Shown piece after piece: positions 9,942-17,312 of a DNA stretch of 34,653 nucleotides. Positions within the stretch are counted from its first letter, which is position 1, and each line of letters starts with the position of its first letter. The notes under the pieces were generated by a model. It had not been told where the DNA came from and made no database searches. It saw only the letters and a program-made list of their open reading frames with translations. Made by a program: the position numbers and the translations under genes. Source of the stretch: Blastococcus fimeti (GTDB lineage Bacteria; Actinomycetota; Actinomycetes; Mycobacteriales; Geodermatophilaceae); assembly GCA_900102115.1 (NCBI GenBank), contig FNAW01000014.1:1-34653 (forward strand). The letters are read 5' to 3'.

Positions 9942-10930
9942 TCCGCGGGGAGCAGCAGCACCTTGCCGATGTGCTCGCTGGCCTCCACCGCCCGGTGCGC
10001 CTCGGCGGCCCGGGACATCGGCAGCCGCCGGTCGACGATCGGCCGGACGGTGCCGCGCTCGACGTCGGGCCACACCTCCCGGCGCACCGCCTCGATGATC
10101 TCGGCCTTGCCGCCGGGGCCGGTCGCGGGGCGCCCGCGCAGCCCGGTGGCGTGCACCGCGGCACGCTTGGCCAGCAGCTTGCCGAGGTCGAGCTCGGCCT
10201 TGGTGCCGCCCTGCATGCCGATGACGACCAGCCGCCCGCCGACGGCGAGGGCGTCGATGTTCCGGCTCAGGTACTTGGCACCCATGTTGTCGAGGACGAC
10301 GTCCACCCCGCGGCCGCCGGTCGCCTCGCGGACCTTCTCGACGAAGTCCTCGTCGCGGTAGTTGATCGTCACGTCGGCGCCCAGCTCGCGGCAGACGTCC
10401 AGCTTGGCCTGGGTGCCGGCGGTGGTGATCACGCGGGCACCCGCGCGGGCGGCCAGCTGGATGGCCATGGTGCCGATGCCGCTGGAGCCGCCGTGCACCA
10501 GGAAGGTGTCGCCGCGGGAGAGGCCGGCCAGCATGAAGACGTTGGACCAGACGGTGCACACGACCTCGGGCAGCGCCGCCGCCGTCGCCAGTTCGACGCC
10601 TGCAGGCCGGGGGAGCAGCTGCCCGGCCGGGACGGCGACCCGCTCGGCGTAGCCGCCGCCGGAGAGCAGCGCGCACACCTCGTCGCCCACCGACCAGCCG
10701 GTCACGCCCTGGCCGACCTCGCTGACGACGCCGCTGCACTCCAGGCCGAGGATCTCGCTGGCGCCCTTCGGGGGCGGGTAGAAGCCCTGCCGCTGCATGA
10801 GGTCGGCCCGGTTCACCGCGGTGGCGGCGACGTCGACGATCACCTCGCCGGGGCCGCAGCTCGGGTCGGGCACCTCCGACCAGCCGAGGACGTCGGGGCT
10901 CCCGGGTTCGCTGATCGTCACCGCGCGCAT
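9938..10930 (-). CDS. NAD(P)H:quinone oxidoreductase, zinc-independent MDR family (PIG3-like)
   Basis: A 330-residue medium-chain dehydrogenase/reductase of the quinone oxidoreductase type. The N-terminal GroES-like domain has the family signature NRADLMQRQGFYPPP, and the Rossmann domain carries VHGGSSGIGTMAIQLA (near residue 145) for NADPH. The cysteine/histidine zinc ligands of alcohol dehydrogenases are absent, which fits a zinc-free reductase of quinones or enones; the substrate is inferred only from family. The ATG at 10930 follows a perfect leaderless -10. The 3' end overlaps the convergent PLP-enzyme gene by 4 nt with no terminator between them, so read-through antisense transcripts are likely. 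It corresponds in position to Rv3777 of M. tuberculosis. Confidence 0.9.
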   Translation of the reverse strand: MRAVTISEPGSPDVLGWSEVPDPSCGPGEVIVDVAATAVNRADLMQRQGFYPPPKGASEILGLECSGVVSEVGQGVTGWSVGDEVCALLSGGGYAERVAVPAGQLLPRPAGVELATAAALPEVVCTVWSNVFMLAGLSRGDTFLVHGGSSGIGTMAIQLAARAGARVITTAGTQAKLDVCRELGADVTINYRDEDFVEKVREATGGRGVDVVLDNMGAKYLSRNIDALAVGGRLVVIGMQGGTKAELDLGKLLAKRAAVHATGLRGRPATGPGGKAEIIEAVRREVWPDVERGTVRPIVDRRLPMSRAAEAHRAVEASEHIGKVLLLPAD

Positions 10931-10936
10931 GCCCGA

Positions 10937-10942
10937 ACCCTA
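10937..10942 (-). promoter_or_regulatory. Leaderless -10 element of the quinone oxidoreductase gene
   Basis: On the minus strand TAGGGT is followed by TTCGGGC-like spacing of 6 nt and then the ATG. It is the same hexamer as before the convergent PLP-enzyme gene. No Shine-Dalgarno sequence lies in between. Confidence 0.65.
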
Positions 10943-10953
10943 GAGCTGCCCCG

Positions 10954-11625
10954 TCAGGCGGGGACGGCGACCGTCGCACCTCCCGAGACCGACACGCAGC
11001 GGCCCACGTCGTCAGTGCCCGTGGCCAGCCGGGCCAGCACCTCACCGACGGCGCGACGGGACACCTTCATCCCCTGCACCGACCCGTCGGTCGACCGGGC
11101 GGCCGGCTCGTCGCCGTCGGTCAGGTAGACCGGCTGCACCAGCGTCCAGTCCAGTCCGCTGCGCCGGACGACGTCCTCCTGCACCCCGTGGTCGGCGATC
11201 TGCGGCTTGAGCAGCAGCGCGAAGACCAGCCGGGAGGACAGCGGCAGCAGGTCCCGGGTCTCGCCGACGCCGTACGAGGACTGCACCACCAGGCGCCGGA
11301 CGCCGTGCTCGTGCATGGCCGCCACGACGGCGGCGGTACCACGCGAGCGCACGTCCAGCGGCGTGGCGGCCGGACCCCGCAGCCGCACCCGCATCGGGCT
11401 CTCCGCGATGCCGAGCGCCACGACGACGGCGTCCTGACCCCGGACGGCGGCGTGCACGTCCGCCGCGACCGTGGCGTCGCCGTCGACCGGTCGCACGCCG
11501 GCCTGCCCCCCGAGCACCGCGTCCGCCCGGCGGGACAGGGCGGTCACCTCGTGCCCCTCCGCGACCAGGGCCTCGACCGTCGCCCGGCCCGTTCCACCCG
11601 TTGCTCCCACGACCAGCACCAACAT
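10954..11625 (-). CDS. NAD(P)-binding oxidoreductase (atypical SDR, NAD(P)H-binding family)
   Basis: A 223-residue single-domain Rossmann protein. The N-terminus MLVLVVGATGGTGRATVEAL carries the GxxGxxG dinucleotide site of atypical SDRs. Later segments (VVVALG, RLVVQSSYGVG, LDWTLVQPVYLTDG) follow the NmrA/BVR-B-like NAD(P)H-binding pattern. The classical YxxxK catalytic pair is not in its usual place, as in other atypical members, so it could be a reductase or a redox sensor. The ATG at 11625 is preceded by GGAGGAG at good distance. The gene is divergent from an AraC-type regulator 150 bp away, a pairing common for regulator and target; that link is inference. Confidence 0.85.
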   Translation of the reverse strand: MLVLVVGATGGTGRATVEALVAEGHEVTALSRRADAVLGGQAGVRPVDGDATVAADVHAAVRGQDAVVVALGIAESPMRVRLRGPAATPLDVRSRGTAAVVAAMHEHGVRRLVVQSSYGVGETRDLLPLSSRLVFALLLKPQIADHGVQEDVVRRSGLDWTLVQPVYLTDGDEPAARSTDGSVQGMKVSRRAVGEVLARLATGTDDVGRCVSVSGGATVAVPA

Positions 11626-11763
11626 GTCCCGCTCCTCCTCCGGTGGTCGCCGGCGATTGCCGACGGATCCACCGTGGCGCGGACGGACGGTGCGCAGAAT
11701 GGTCGCGGATCCCGAAAGCATGACCGTTCGTCCTGAGGGGGTGGACGGCGTCCGCCGACGCAG

Positions 11764-11769
11764 CAGGAT
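11764..11769 (+). promoter_or_regulatory. Leaderless -10-like element of the AraC-type gene
   Basis: CAGGAT followed by 6 nt (GGCGGC) and ATG, with the same hexamer and spacing as upstream of bpa. Only the first base departs from TANNNT. The remaining 130 bp of the divergent intergenic region hold no regulatory site I can name with confidence. Confidence 0.45.
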
Positions 11770-11775
11770 GGCGGC

Positions 11776-12762
11776 ATGGACGCGGAGCCGGTCATCCCCT
11801 GGGCGCCGGTCGACCCGCTCGGCGGGGTGCTCGGCGACCTGCGGATGCACGGCACCTTCTACTCCCGCACCGAGGGCACGGCCCCGTGGGGCGTGGAGAT
11901 GCCTGCGCTGGACCGCTGCATGACCTTCCACGTGATCACCGAGGGCAACTGCCTGCTCGAGGTGGACGGCGAGGTGCACGCGCTGAGCGCCGGTGACCTG
12001 GCGCTGGTCCCGCACGGCCGGGGGCACCTGCTGCGCAGCGGCCCGGGCGCCGTGATCACCGGCCGCGCCGACCTGCTCCCGCAGGACTACCTCGCTGAGC
12101 ACTACTCCGTGCTCCGCCTGGAGGGCGGGGGTGCGCCGACGCGGCTGGTCTGCGGCGTCCTGGAACCCGAGCGGCCGGGAGCTGCGCACCTGCTCGACCT
12201 GCTGCCGCCGGTCCTGCTGGTCGATGCCGGGAACGCGGCGCGTGGCGGCTGGCTGTCGGTGCTGCTGGGGATGATCACCGACGAGGTGCGGCACGACCGG
12301 CCCGGCGCCGAGGCGGTGGTGACCCGGCTGGCCGACGTCGTGGTGATCCAGGCGATCCGCGGCTGGCTGGAGACCGGTGCCACGGGTCCGGGCTGGCTGA
12401 GGGCGCTGCGCGATCCGCAGGTGGGGCGGGCGGTCGCACTGGTGCACCGCGAGCCCGGCGCGCCGTGGACCCTCGAGCGGCTCGCCCGCGAGTCGCGGAT
12501 GTCGCGGTCGGCCTTCGCGGCCCGGTTCACCGAGCTGGCCGGCGAGCCGGCACTGCGCTACGTCACCCGGTGGCGGATGCACCTGGCCACCGTCGAGCTG
12601 GGCCGCGGGGCCCGGGTGGGGGAGGTGGCCCGCCGGCTGGGCTACGACTCCGAGGCGGCCTTCTCCCGCGCCTATCGGCGGGTGACCGGGGTTCCGCCGG
12701 TGGCTGCCCGCGGCCGGCCGGGCTCGACGGGGGACGTCCGGCCTGCGGCCTCGCGGGTGTAG
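11776..12762 (+). CDS. AraC-family transcriptional regulator with cupin N-domain
   Basis: A 328-residue regulator. Residues about 15-110 form an AraC-type cupin sensor (FHVITEGNCLLEVDGEVHALSAGDLALVPHGRGH is the jelly-roll core; the histidines resemble those of the cupin_6 subgroup). Residues about 215-310 hold the double helix-turn-helix, with LERLARESRMSRSAFAARFTELAGEPALRYVTRWRM and a second helix pair ending RRLGYDSEAAFSRAYRRVTGVPP. Regulators of this cupin subgroup often control a neighbouring oxidoreductase, and here the divergent NAD(P)-binding reductase is the obvious candidate. The effector is unknown. Its stop is one base from that of the convergent acyltransferase gene. Confidence 0.92.
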   Translation: MDAEPVIPWAPVDPLGGVLGDLRMHGTFYSRTEGTAPWGVEMPALDRCMTFHVITEGNCLLEVDGEVHALSAGDLALVPHGRGHLLRSGPGAVITGRADLLPQDYLAEHYSVLRLEGGGAPTRLVCGVLEPERPGAAHLLDLLPPVLLVDAGNAARGGWLSVLLGMITDEVRHDRPGAEAVVTRLADVVVIQAIRGWLETGATGPGWLRALRDPQVGRAVALVHREPGAPWTLERLARESRMSRSAFAARFTELAGEPALRYVTRWRMHLATVELGRGARVGEVARRLGYDSEAAFSRAYRRVTGVPPVAARGRPGSTGDVRPAASRV

Positions 12763-12763
12763 G

Positions 12764-13414
12764 TCAGGCGGCCTTCTTCTTCTCGGCGTAGCGCGGCACG
12801 TACTCCTGACCGCTGAGCCGCTGGATGCAGGCCATCAGCTCGTCGGTGGCGGTGCGCACGTCGGCGCCGGCGACGTCGACAGGCCGGCCGAAGCTGATCG
12901 CCACCCGGGGGCGCTCCCGGCCCAGCAGGTCCCGCGGCCGCACGCCGTCGGTGCCGGAGATCCCGACCGGGACGACGGGAACCCCGCAGCTCTGGGCGAG
13001 CCGGAGCGCACCGGTGCGGCCGCGGTAGAGCCGTCCGTCCGGGGAGCGGGTGCCCTCCGGGAACACCGCGACCATGCCGCCGCGCTCGAGCACCGGCACG
13101 GCCGACTCGAAGGCCGCCGTCGAGGCCGCGCCGCCGTCCCGGTTCACCGGGATGACGCCCAGGCCGTGCATCAGACCGCGGTTGAGCGCACCGCGGGGGC
13201 CGGTGCCGGTGAAGTACTCCTTCTTGCCCCAGAAGGCGACGTGGCGCGGGATCACCGCGCCCAGGAACAGCTGGTCGGCGAAGGAGAGGTGGTTCGACGC
13301 CAGGACGACTCCGCCGTCGGACGGGACGTGCTCCAGTCCGCTGATCTCGGGTCGCCAGCCGCCGCGGATCGCCGTGCCGACCGTCTGCACGGTGAGCCAG
13401 TAGAGCGGAAGCAT
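12764..13414 (-). CDS. PlsC-type 1-acyl-sn-glycerol-3-phosphate acyltransferase
   Basis: Membrane-associated acyltransferase of 216 residues that would move an acyl chain from acyl-CoA or acyl-ACP to a lysophosphatidate-like acceptor. The catalytic NHLSFAD box gives His42 and Asp47 (the HX4D motif), and FPEGTRS about 75 residues later is the phosphate-binding block III motif. The C-terminus is lysine-rich (AEKKKAA). The ATG at 13414 is chosen because GAGG lies 9 nt upstream; a GTG at 13429 would add MRTTP but has no ribosome-binding site. It lies downstream of an acyl-CoA ligase on the same strand, but a terminator-like hairpin separates them. The exact acyl acceptor cannot be told from sequence. 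Confidence 0.88.
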   Translation of the reverse strand: MLPLYWLTVQTVGTAIRGGWRPEISGLEHVPSDGGVVLASNHLSFADQLFLGAVIPRHVAFWGKKEYFTGTGPRGALNRGLMHGLGVIPVNRDGGAASTAAFESAVPVLERGGMVAVFPEGTRSPDGRLYRGRTGALRLAQSCGVPVVPVGISGTDGVRPRDLLGRERPRVAISFGRPVDVAGADVRTATDELMACIQRLSGQEYVPRYAEKKKAA

Positions 13415-13582
13415 CGGTGTGGTCCTCACGTCGGTGCGGTCGGGGGTTCGGGGACCTACCCGCTGCGGGCCCGTCCCACCCCGAAATCCGGCTGCCGGTC
13501 AGGAGGCCAGGCGTGGCGGGCCTGGTTCGGTACGGAGGAGTGCCCCGCACGCCCGGATCACCGTGCCCCGCAGGCGATGACG

Positions 13583-13616
13583 GCGGGGCCGGCCGACAGG
13601 CGCCGGCCGACCCCGC
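13583..13616 (-). terminator. Hairpin terminator after the acyl-CoA ligase gene
   Basis: A 13-bp inverted repeat (13583-13595 and 13604-13616) with an 8-nt loop. The single imperfect position becomes a G-U pair in minus-strand RNA, which favours termination of the ligase transcript; it starts 5 nt after that gene's stop. There is no T-run. Confidence 0.65.
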
Positions 13617-13621
13617 GTCGC

Positions 13622-15220
13622 TCATGCCCGGGCCTTGAGCTCCTTGCGCAGGATCTTGCCGGCCGAGGACTTCGGCACCTCGTCGATGAACTCGACGAAG
13701 CGGATCTTCTTGTGCGGGGCGACCTTCTCGGCCATGTAGGCCATGACGGCCTCCTCGGTGAGCTCGGAGCCCTGCGCGCGGACGACGAACGCCTTGGGCA
13801 GCTCCTCGCCGCTCTCCTTCTCCGGGACGCCGATCACGGCGGCGTCGGCGATCTCGGGGTGGTTGATCAGCACGGCCTCGAGCTCGGCCGGGGCCACCTG
13901 GTAGCCCTTGTACTTGATCAGCTCCTTGACCCGGTCGACGACGGTGTAGATGCCGTTCTCGTCGACGACGGCGACGTCGCCGGTGTGCAGCCAGCCCTCG
14001 CTGTCGAGGGTGGCGGCCGTGGCCTCGGGGTTGTTGAGGTAGCCCTTCATGACCTGCGGGCCGCGGATCCACAGCTCGCCGCGCTCGCCGGCGGCGGCGT
14101 CCTCGCCGGTGCTCGGGTCGATCAGCCGGCACTCGGTGTTCGGGATGGCGAAGCCGACCGAGCCCTTGGGGACGTCGATCGTGATCCCCGGCGGCATGGC
14201 GTCGGGGTCGGGCGTCGTGTGCGAGACCGGCGAGAGCTCGGTCATGCCGTAGCCCTGGGCCACGGTGACCCCGGTGTCGGCGCCCTTGCGCAGCCGCTGC
14301 TCGACCGAGAGCGCCAGCTGCTCGTCCAGCGGGGCGGCGCCGGAGAGGATCGACTCCAGGGAGCTGAGGTCGTACTGGTCGACCAGCGGGTGCTTGGCCA
14401 GCGCCAGCAGGATGGGCGGCGCGACGAACGCGCGGGTGATCTTGTACTCCTGGATCGTGCGGAGGAAGTCCTCGAGCTCGAACCGGGGGAGGGTCACCAC
14501 GGTGCCGCCCAGCGCCAGGCCCTGGTTCATCAGCACGGTGAGGCCGTAGATGTGGAAGAACGGCAGGACGGCGATGATCCGCTCGTCCGCGCCCGTCTTC
14601 AGCAGCGGCAGGCACTGCGCCACGTTCGCCACCAGGTTGCGGTGGGTGAGCATGACGCCCTTGGGCAGCCCGGTGGTCCCGCTGGAGTAGGGCAGCGTGA
14701 CCAGGTCGTCGGCCTGGTCGATCTCGACCTGCACGCTGGGGGCGTCCGCGCCGAGCAGGTCGAACAGGTTGGCGTGGCCCTCCGCGCCGTCGAGCACCAC
14801 GATCTCGTCGACCGGCGACTTCTCGGCCGCGGCCGTCGCCCGGTCCAGGAACATCGAGATCGTGATCAGGATCTTCGCGCCGGAGTCCTTGAGCTGGAAG
14901 GCGATCTCGTCGGGCGTGTAGAGCGAGTTGATCGGGCTCATGACGCAGCCGGCGGCGGCTATGCCGTGGAAGACGACCGGGAACCACTGGGTGTTGGGGC
15001 AGAACACCGCGACGACGTCGCCCTTGCGCAGGCCGCGGGCGTGCAGGTTGGCCGCGACGCGGTCGACGTAGGCGGCGAGCTGGCCGTGGGTGATCACGTC
15101 ACCCTTGAGGCCGTCGATGAGCGCCGGTGCGTCGGGGCGCTCCCTCCCGGCGGCGAGGACGAACTCGGGAACCGACAGGTTCGGGATCTCGACGTCGGGA
15201 AAGGGACTGGCCAGAGCCAC
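13622..15220 (-). CDS. Acyl-CoA ligase (AMP-binding; long-chain fatty acid or 4-coumarate type)
   Basis: ANL-superfamily adenylating enzyme of 532 residues that would activate a carboxylic acid to its CoA thioester with ATP. Core motifs are the P-loop-like LPYSSGTTGLPKGVMLTHRN, the adenine-binding GYGMTELSPVSH, the hinge region GWLHTGDVAVVDENG followed by VDRVKELIKYKGYQVAPAELE, and the catalytic lysine in PKSSAGKILRKEL at the C-terminus. The order and the YGMTE form resemble 4-coumarate-CoA ligase-like and medium/long-chain fatty acyl-CoA synthetases; the substrate cannot be fixed. The GTG at 15220 has a GAGGAGG sequence 6 nt upstream and is preferred over an in-frame start 60 nt earlier. A thioesterase gene precedes it on the same strand. 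Confidence 0.92.
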   Translation of the reverse strand: MALASPFPDVEIPNLSVPEFVLAAGRERPDAPALIDGLKGDVITHGQLAAYVDRVAANLHARGLRKGDVVAVFCPNTQWFPVVFHGIAAAGCVMSPINSLYTPDEIAFQLKDSGAKILITISMFLDRATAAAEKSPVDEIVVLDGAEGHANLFDLLGADAPSVQVEIDQADDLVTLPYSSGTTGLPKGVMLTHRNLVANVAQCLPLLKTGADERIIAVLPFFHIYGLTVLMNQGLALGGTVVTLPRFELEDFLRTIQEYKITRAFVAPPILLALAKHPLVDQYDLSSLESILSGAAPLDEQLALSVEQRLRKGADTGVTVAQGYGMTELSPVSHTTPDPDAMPPGITIDVPKGSVGFAIPNTECRLIDPSTGEDAAAGERGELWIRGPQVMKGYLNNPEATAATLDSEGWLHTGDVAVVDENGIYTVVDRVKELIKYKGYQVAPAELEAVLINHPEIADAAVIGVPEKESGEELPKAFVVRAQGSELTEEAVMAYMAEKVAPHKKIRFVEFIDEVPKSSAGKILRKELKARA

Positions 15221-15240
15221 GGGGTTCCTCCTCGGAAGCT

Positions 15241-15295
15241 GGTGTGGCGCCAGTCTCACATTGTTCGGGTGCGGCGCCACAGGTGGGTTGGCGCC
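15241..15295. promoter_or_regulatory. Three GGCGCC boxes upstream of the acyl-CoA ligase gene
   Basis: GGCGCC occurs at 15246-15251, 15273-15278 and 15290-15295. The first two sit in near-identical 12-mers (GGTGTGGCGCCA and GGTGCGGCGCCA) spaced 27 bp apart. They flank the least GC-rich stretch of the gap, where a promoter for the ligase gene would lie. This could be an operator, but short GC palindromes are common in such DNA. Confidence 0.25.
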
Positions 15296-15308
15296 GGAAT
15301 CCCCCGGT

Positions 15309-15734
15309 TCAGCGGGGCCAGAGCACCGACTGGGTGCAGCGGAACAGCGCGACCGTCTTCCCGGTGGCGTCGTTGCGGACCACGGCGTCCCACACCTGCG
15401 TCGTCCGCCCGGCGTGGACGTTCGTCGCCTCGCAGCTGATCCGGCCCTCCCGGGCCGTGCTCAGGTGGTTGCTCTTCAGCTCGATGGTGGTGAAGCCGCT
15501 GGACCCCTCGGGCAGCAGCGCGCGGGTGGGCAGGCCGCAGCTGGTGTCGGCGAGGGTGACCACCGTGCCGGCGTGCAGGTAGCCGTTGGGCGCCAGCAGC
15601 TCCGGGCGGACGTCGAGGTGGCTGGTCAGGCGCCCGGGCTCGTGGGTGTCGACGACGATGCCGAGCAGCCCGGGGAGGGTGCCCGGCAGCATCGCGTTGA
15701 GCTCGTCGGCGGTGTGGAATCCCGTGGCGGCCAT
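15309..15734 (-). CDS. PaaI-family hotdog thioesterase
   Basis: Small acyl-CoA thioesterase of 141 residues with a single hotdog fold. NGYLHAGTVVTLADTSCG is the PaaI/YdiI-type active-site helix, with the asparagine, the HAG turn and the catalytic aspartate of the LAD segment. LKSNHLSTAREG and WDAVVRND are the central strands. Members hydrolyse phenylacetyl-, hydroxybenzoyl- or other aryl/acyl-CoAs; the substrate here is not determined. The ATG at 15734 is chosen because it follows a TAGGTT element by 8 nt; a GTG six bases earlier would sit too close. It lies between a FolP2-like gene and an acyl-CoA ligase, which suggests it recycles CoA or proofreads the ligase product. Confidence 0.87.
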   Translation of the reverse strand: MAATGFHTADELNAMLPGTLPGLLGIVVDTHEPGRLTSHLDVRPELLAPNGYLHAGTVVTLADTSCGLPTRALLPEGSSGFTTIELKSNHLSTAREGRISCEATNVHAGRTTQVWDAVVRNDATGKTVALFRCTQSVLWPR

Positions 15735-15742
15735 GGACACGA

Positions 15743-15748
15743 AACCTA
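15743..15748 (-). promoter_or_regulatory. Leaderless -10 element of the thioesterase gene
   Basis: TAGGTT on the minus strand ends 8 nt before the ATG at 15734, at the long end of the leaderless spacing. There is no Shine-Dalgarno sequence. Confidence 0.45.
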
Positions 15749-15873
15749 GCCGCAGGCGTGCCGCCGAGGAGCGGGGCCCGGAGGGTCCCCGACGCGTGGG
15801 CGGTGGGGCTCAGCGCGAGCGGGGGACGGCACCTGGCCGCGGTGTCGTCCGGAGGACGACGATGTCATCCCCG

Positions 15874-16734
15874 TCAGGCGAGGCCGCGGACGGTGCGCAG
15901 GGGTGGCCGGGTGCCCTGGATCGAGGCGACCATGTCCAGCGTCTGGCGGGTGGGCGCGACGTCGTGGGCGCGGAACACCCGGGCGCCGAGCCAGGCGCTC
16001 ACCGCCGTCGCCGCCAGGGTGCCGGTGAGCCGCTCCTCCAGCGGGACGCCGAGGGTCTCGCCGACGAAGTCCTTGTTCGACAGCGCCACGAGCACCGGCC
16101 AGCCGGTCGCGACCAGCTCGTCCAGCCGCCGGGTGGCCTCCAGCGAGTGCCGGGTGTTCTTGCCGAAGTCGTGCCCGGGGTCGATGACGACGCGCTCCCG
16201 GTCCACCCCCGCGGCGACCGCGGCCTCGGCCAGCGCCGTCGTCCGGGTGACGATGTCGGCGACGACGTCGTCGTACTGCACGCGGTGCGGCCGGGTGCGC
16301 GGCGGCAGCCCACCGGCGTGCGTGCAGACGATCCCCGCGCCGGCCTCGGCCGCGACGGACGCGAGCTCCGGGTCCACCCCGCCCCACGCGTCGTTGACGA
16401 CGTCGGCGCCGGCCGCGAGCGCCTCGCGGGCGACCTCCGCGCGCCAGGTGTCGATCGAGATCGGCAGCGTCGGGTGGGCGGCGCGGATCGCGGCGACCAG
16501 GTCGACGGTGCGCCGGATCTCCTCGGCGGGGGAGACCTCCTCGCCCGGGGCGGCCTTCACGCCCCCGACGTCCACCATGTCCGCGCCCTCGGCCACGACC
16601 CGGTCCACACGTTCCAGGGCCGCAGCCATTCCGAAAGTCGCGCCGCGGTCGTAGAACGAGTCGGGTGTCCGGTTCACGATCGCCATCAGCACGAAGCCAC
16701 CGGCTGGCACATCCAGCGCACCGATACGGAGCAA
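15874..16734 (-). CDS. folP2: Dihydropteroate synthase-like protein, FolP2 type
   Basis: TIM-barrel pterin-binding protein of 286 residues. The first loop reads MAIVNRTPDSFYDRGATF and the second DMVDVGGVKAAPGEEV. Active dihydropteroate synthases read close to NVTPDSFSDGG and DVGGESTRPG, whereas the NRTPDSFYD and GGVKA forms are those of mycobacterial FolP2, a paralogue reported to lack synthase activity. The pterin-site elements ISIDTWRAEVA, VVNDAWGG and IDPGHDFGKN are kept. It is therefore safer to call it FolP2-like than to assume a folate-pathway role. The start is an unusual TTG at 16734, backed by a strong GGGGGAGGG 6 nt upstream, and no better start exists. It is divergent from a MaoC-like gene. 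Confidence 0.85.
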   Translation of the reverse strand: MLRIGALDVPAGGFVLMAIVNRTPDSFYDRGATFGMAAALERVDRVVAEGADMVDVGGVKAAPGEEVSPAEEIRRTVDLVAAIRAAHPTLPISIDTWRAEVAREALAAGADVVNDAWGGVDPELASVAAEAGAGIVCTHAGGLPPRTRPHRVQYDDVVADIVTRTTALAEAAVAAGVDRERVVIDPGHDFGKNTRHSLEATRRLDELVATGWPVLVALSNKDFVGETLGVPLEERLTGTLAATAVSAWLGARVFRAHDVAPTRQTLDMVASIQGTRPPLRTVRGLA

Positions 16735-16802
16735 CCCGTTCCCTCCCCCGTGACGCCGATGTGGTGGAGTCAGCCAACCAGACCGAGGAGAGGGGCGAGC
16801 AG

Positions 16803-17264
16803 ATGGCGCAGACCACCGTCGACGGCGTCGAGGGCGTGCAGGGGCTGGTCGGCCAGCACCTGGGCCACAGCGACTGGGTGACGATCACGCAGGAGCAGGT
16901 CCAGCAGTTCGCCGACGCCACCGGTGACCAGCAGTGGATCCACGTCGATCCCGAGCGCGCGAAGAAGGAGAGCCCCTTCGGCGGACCCATCGCGCACGGC
17001 TACCTGACGCTGTCCCTGCTGCCCTCGCTGATCCCGCAGATCGTCACGATCACCGGCTTCAGCATGGGCGTGAACTACGGCACCGAGAAGGTGCGCTTCC
17101 CCTCGCCGGTGCCGGTCGGCGCCCGCGTCCGGGCCGGCGCGACGATGGAGTCCGCGACCCCGTTCGCCGGCGGCATCGCGATGAATCTCGCCGTGACGAT
17201 GGAGATCGAGGGCGGCACCAAGCCGGCGATGGTCGCGACCGTCGTCTACCGCCGCTACGTCTGA
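16803..17264 (+). CDS. MaoC-like (R)-specific enoyl-CoA hydratase
   Basis: Single-hotdog hydratase of 153 residues, expected to add water to trans-2-enoyl-CoA to give (3R)-hydroxyacyl-CoA. The catalytic pair is Asp42 and His47 in FADATGDQQWIHVDPERA, followed by the substrate-side GPIAHGYLTLSLLP helix. The sequence pattern resembles the NodN/Rv0130 (HtdZ) type. AGGGG 7 nt before the ATG at 16803 serves as ribosome-binding site. It is transcribed alone: a divergent FolP2-like gene lies upstream and a long hairpin follows directly after the stop. The acyl substrate is unknown. Confidence 0.9.
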   Translation: MAQTTVDGVEGVQGLVGQHLGHSDWVTITQEQVQQFADATGDQQWIHVDPERAKKESPFGGPIAHGYLTLSLLPSLIPQIVTITGFSMGVNYGTEKVRFPSPVPVGARVRAGATMESATPFAGGIAMNLAVTMEIEGGTKPAMVATVVYRRYV

Positions 17265-17266
17265 GA

Positions 17267-17300
17267 CCCCGGGGACTTTCTGCACCGAAAGTCCCCGGGG
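17267..17300. repeat. Palindromic element copy 1, also a likely bidirectional terminator
   Basis: A 14-bp perfect inverted repeat (17267-17280 and 17287-17300) with a 6-nt loop TGCACC lies directly after the MaoC-like stop and before the convergent hydrolase end. Its arms contain GGGGACTTTC and GAAAGTCCCC, the same core as the palindromes at 28554 and 28614; here the centre TGCACC replaces GGCGCC. The position fits termination on both strands. Confidence 0.8.
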
Positions 17301-17312
17301 CGGGGTTCTCTC

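Noticed and set aside
8010..11045. An open frame of about 1000 codons on the minus strand across bpa, the PLP-enzyme gene and the quinone oxidoreductase gene
   Set aside because: It is an Arg/Pro/Gly/Ala-rich shadow produced by high GC; the overlapping genes have clear family motifs, start signals and codon bias in other frames.
16735..16760. GCCGAT upstream of the MaoC-like gene as another sigma-28 -10 box
   Set aside because: No CTCA-like box at the matching distance; the surrounding bases are C-runs.
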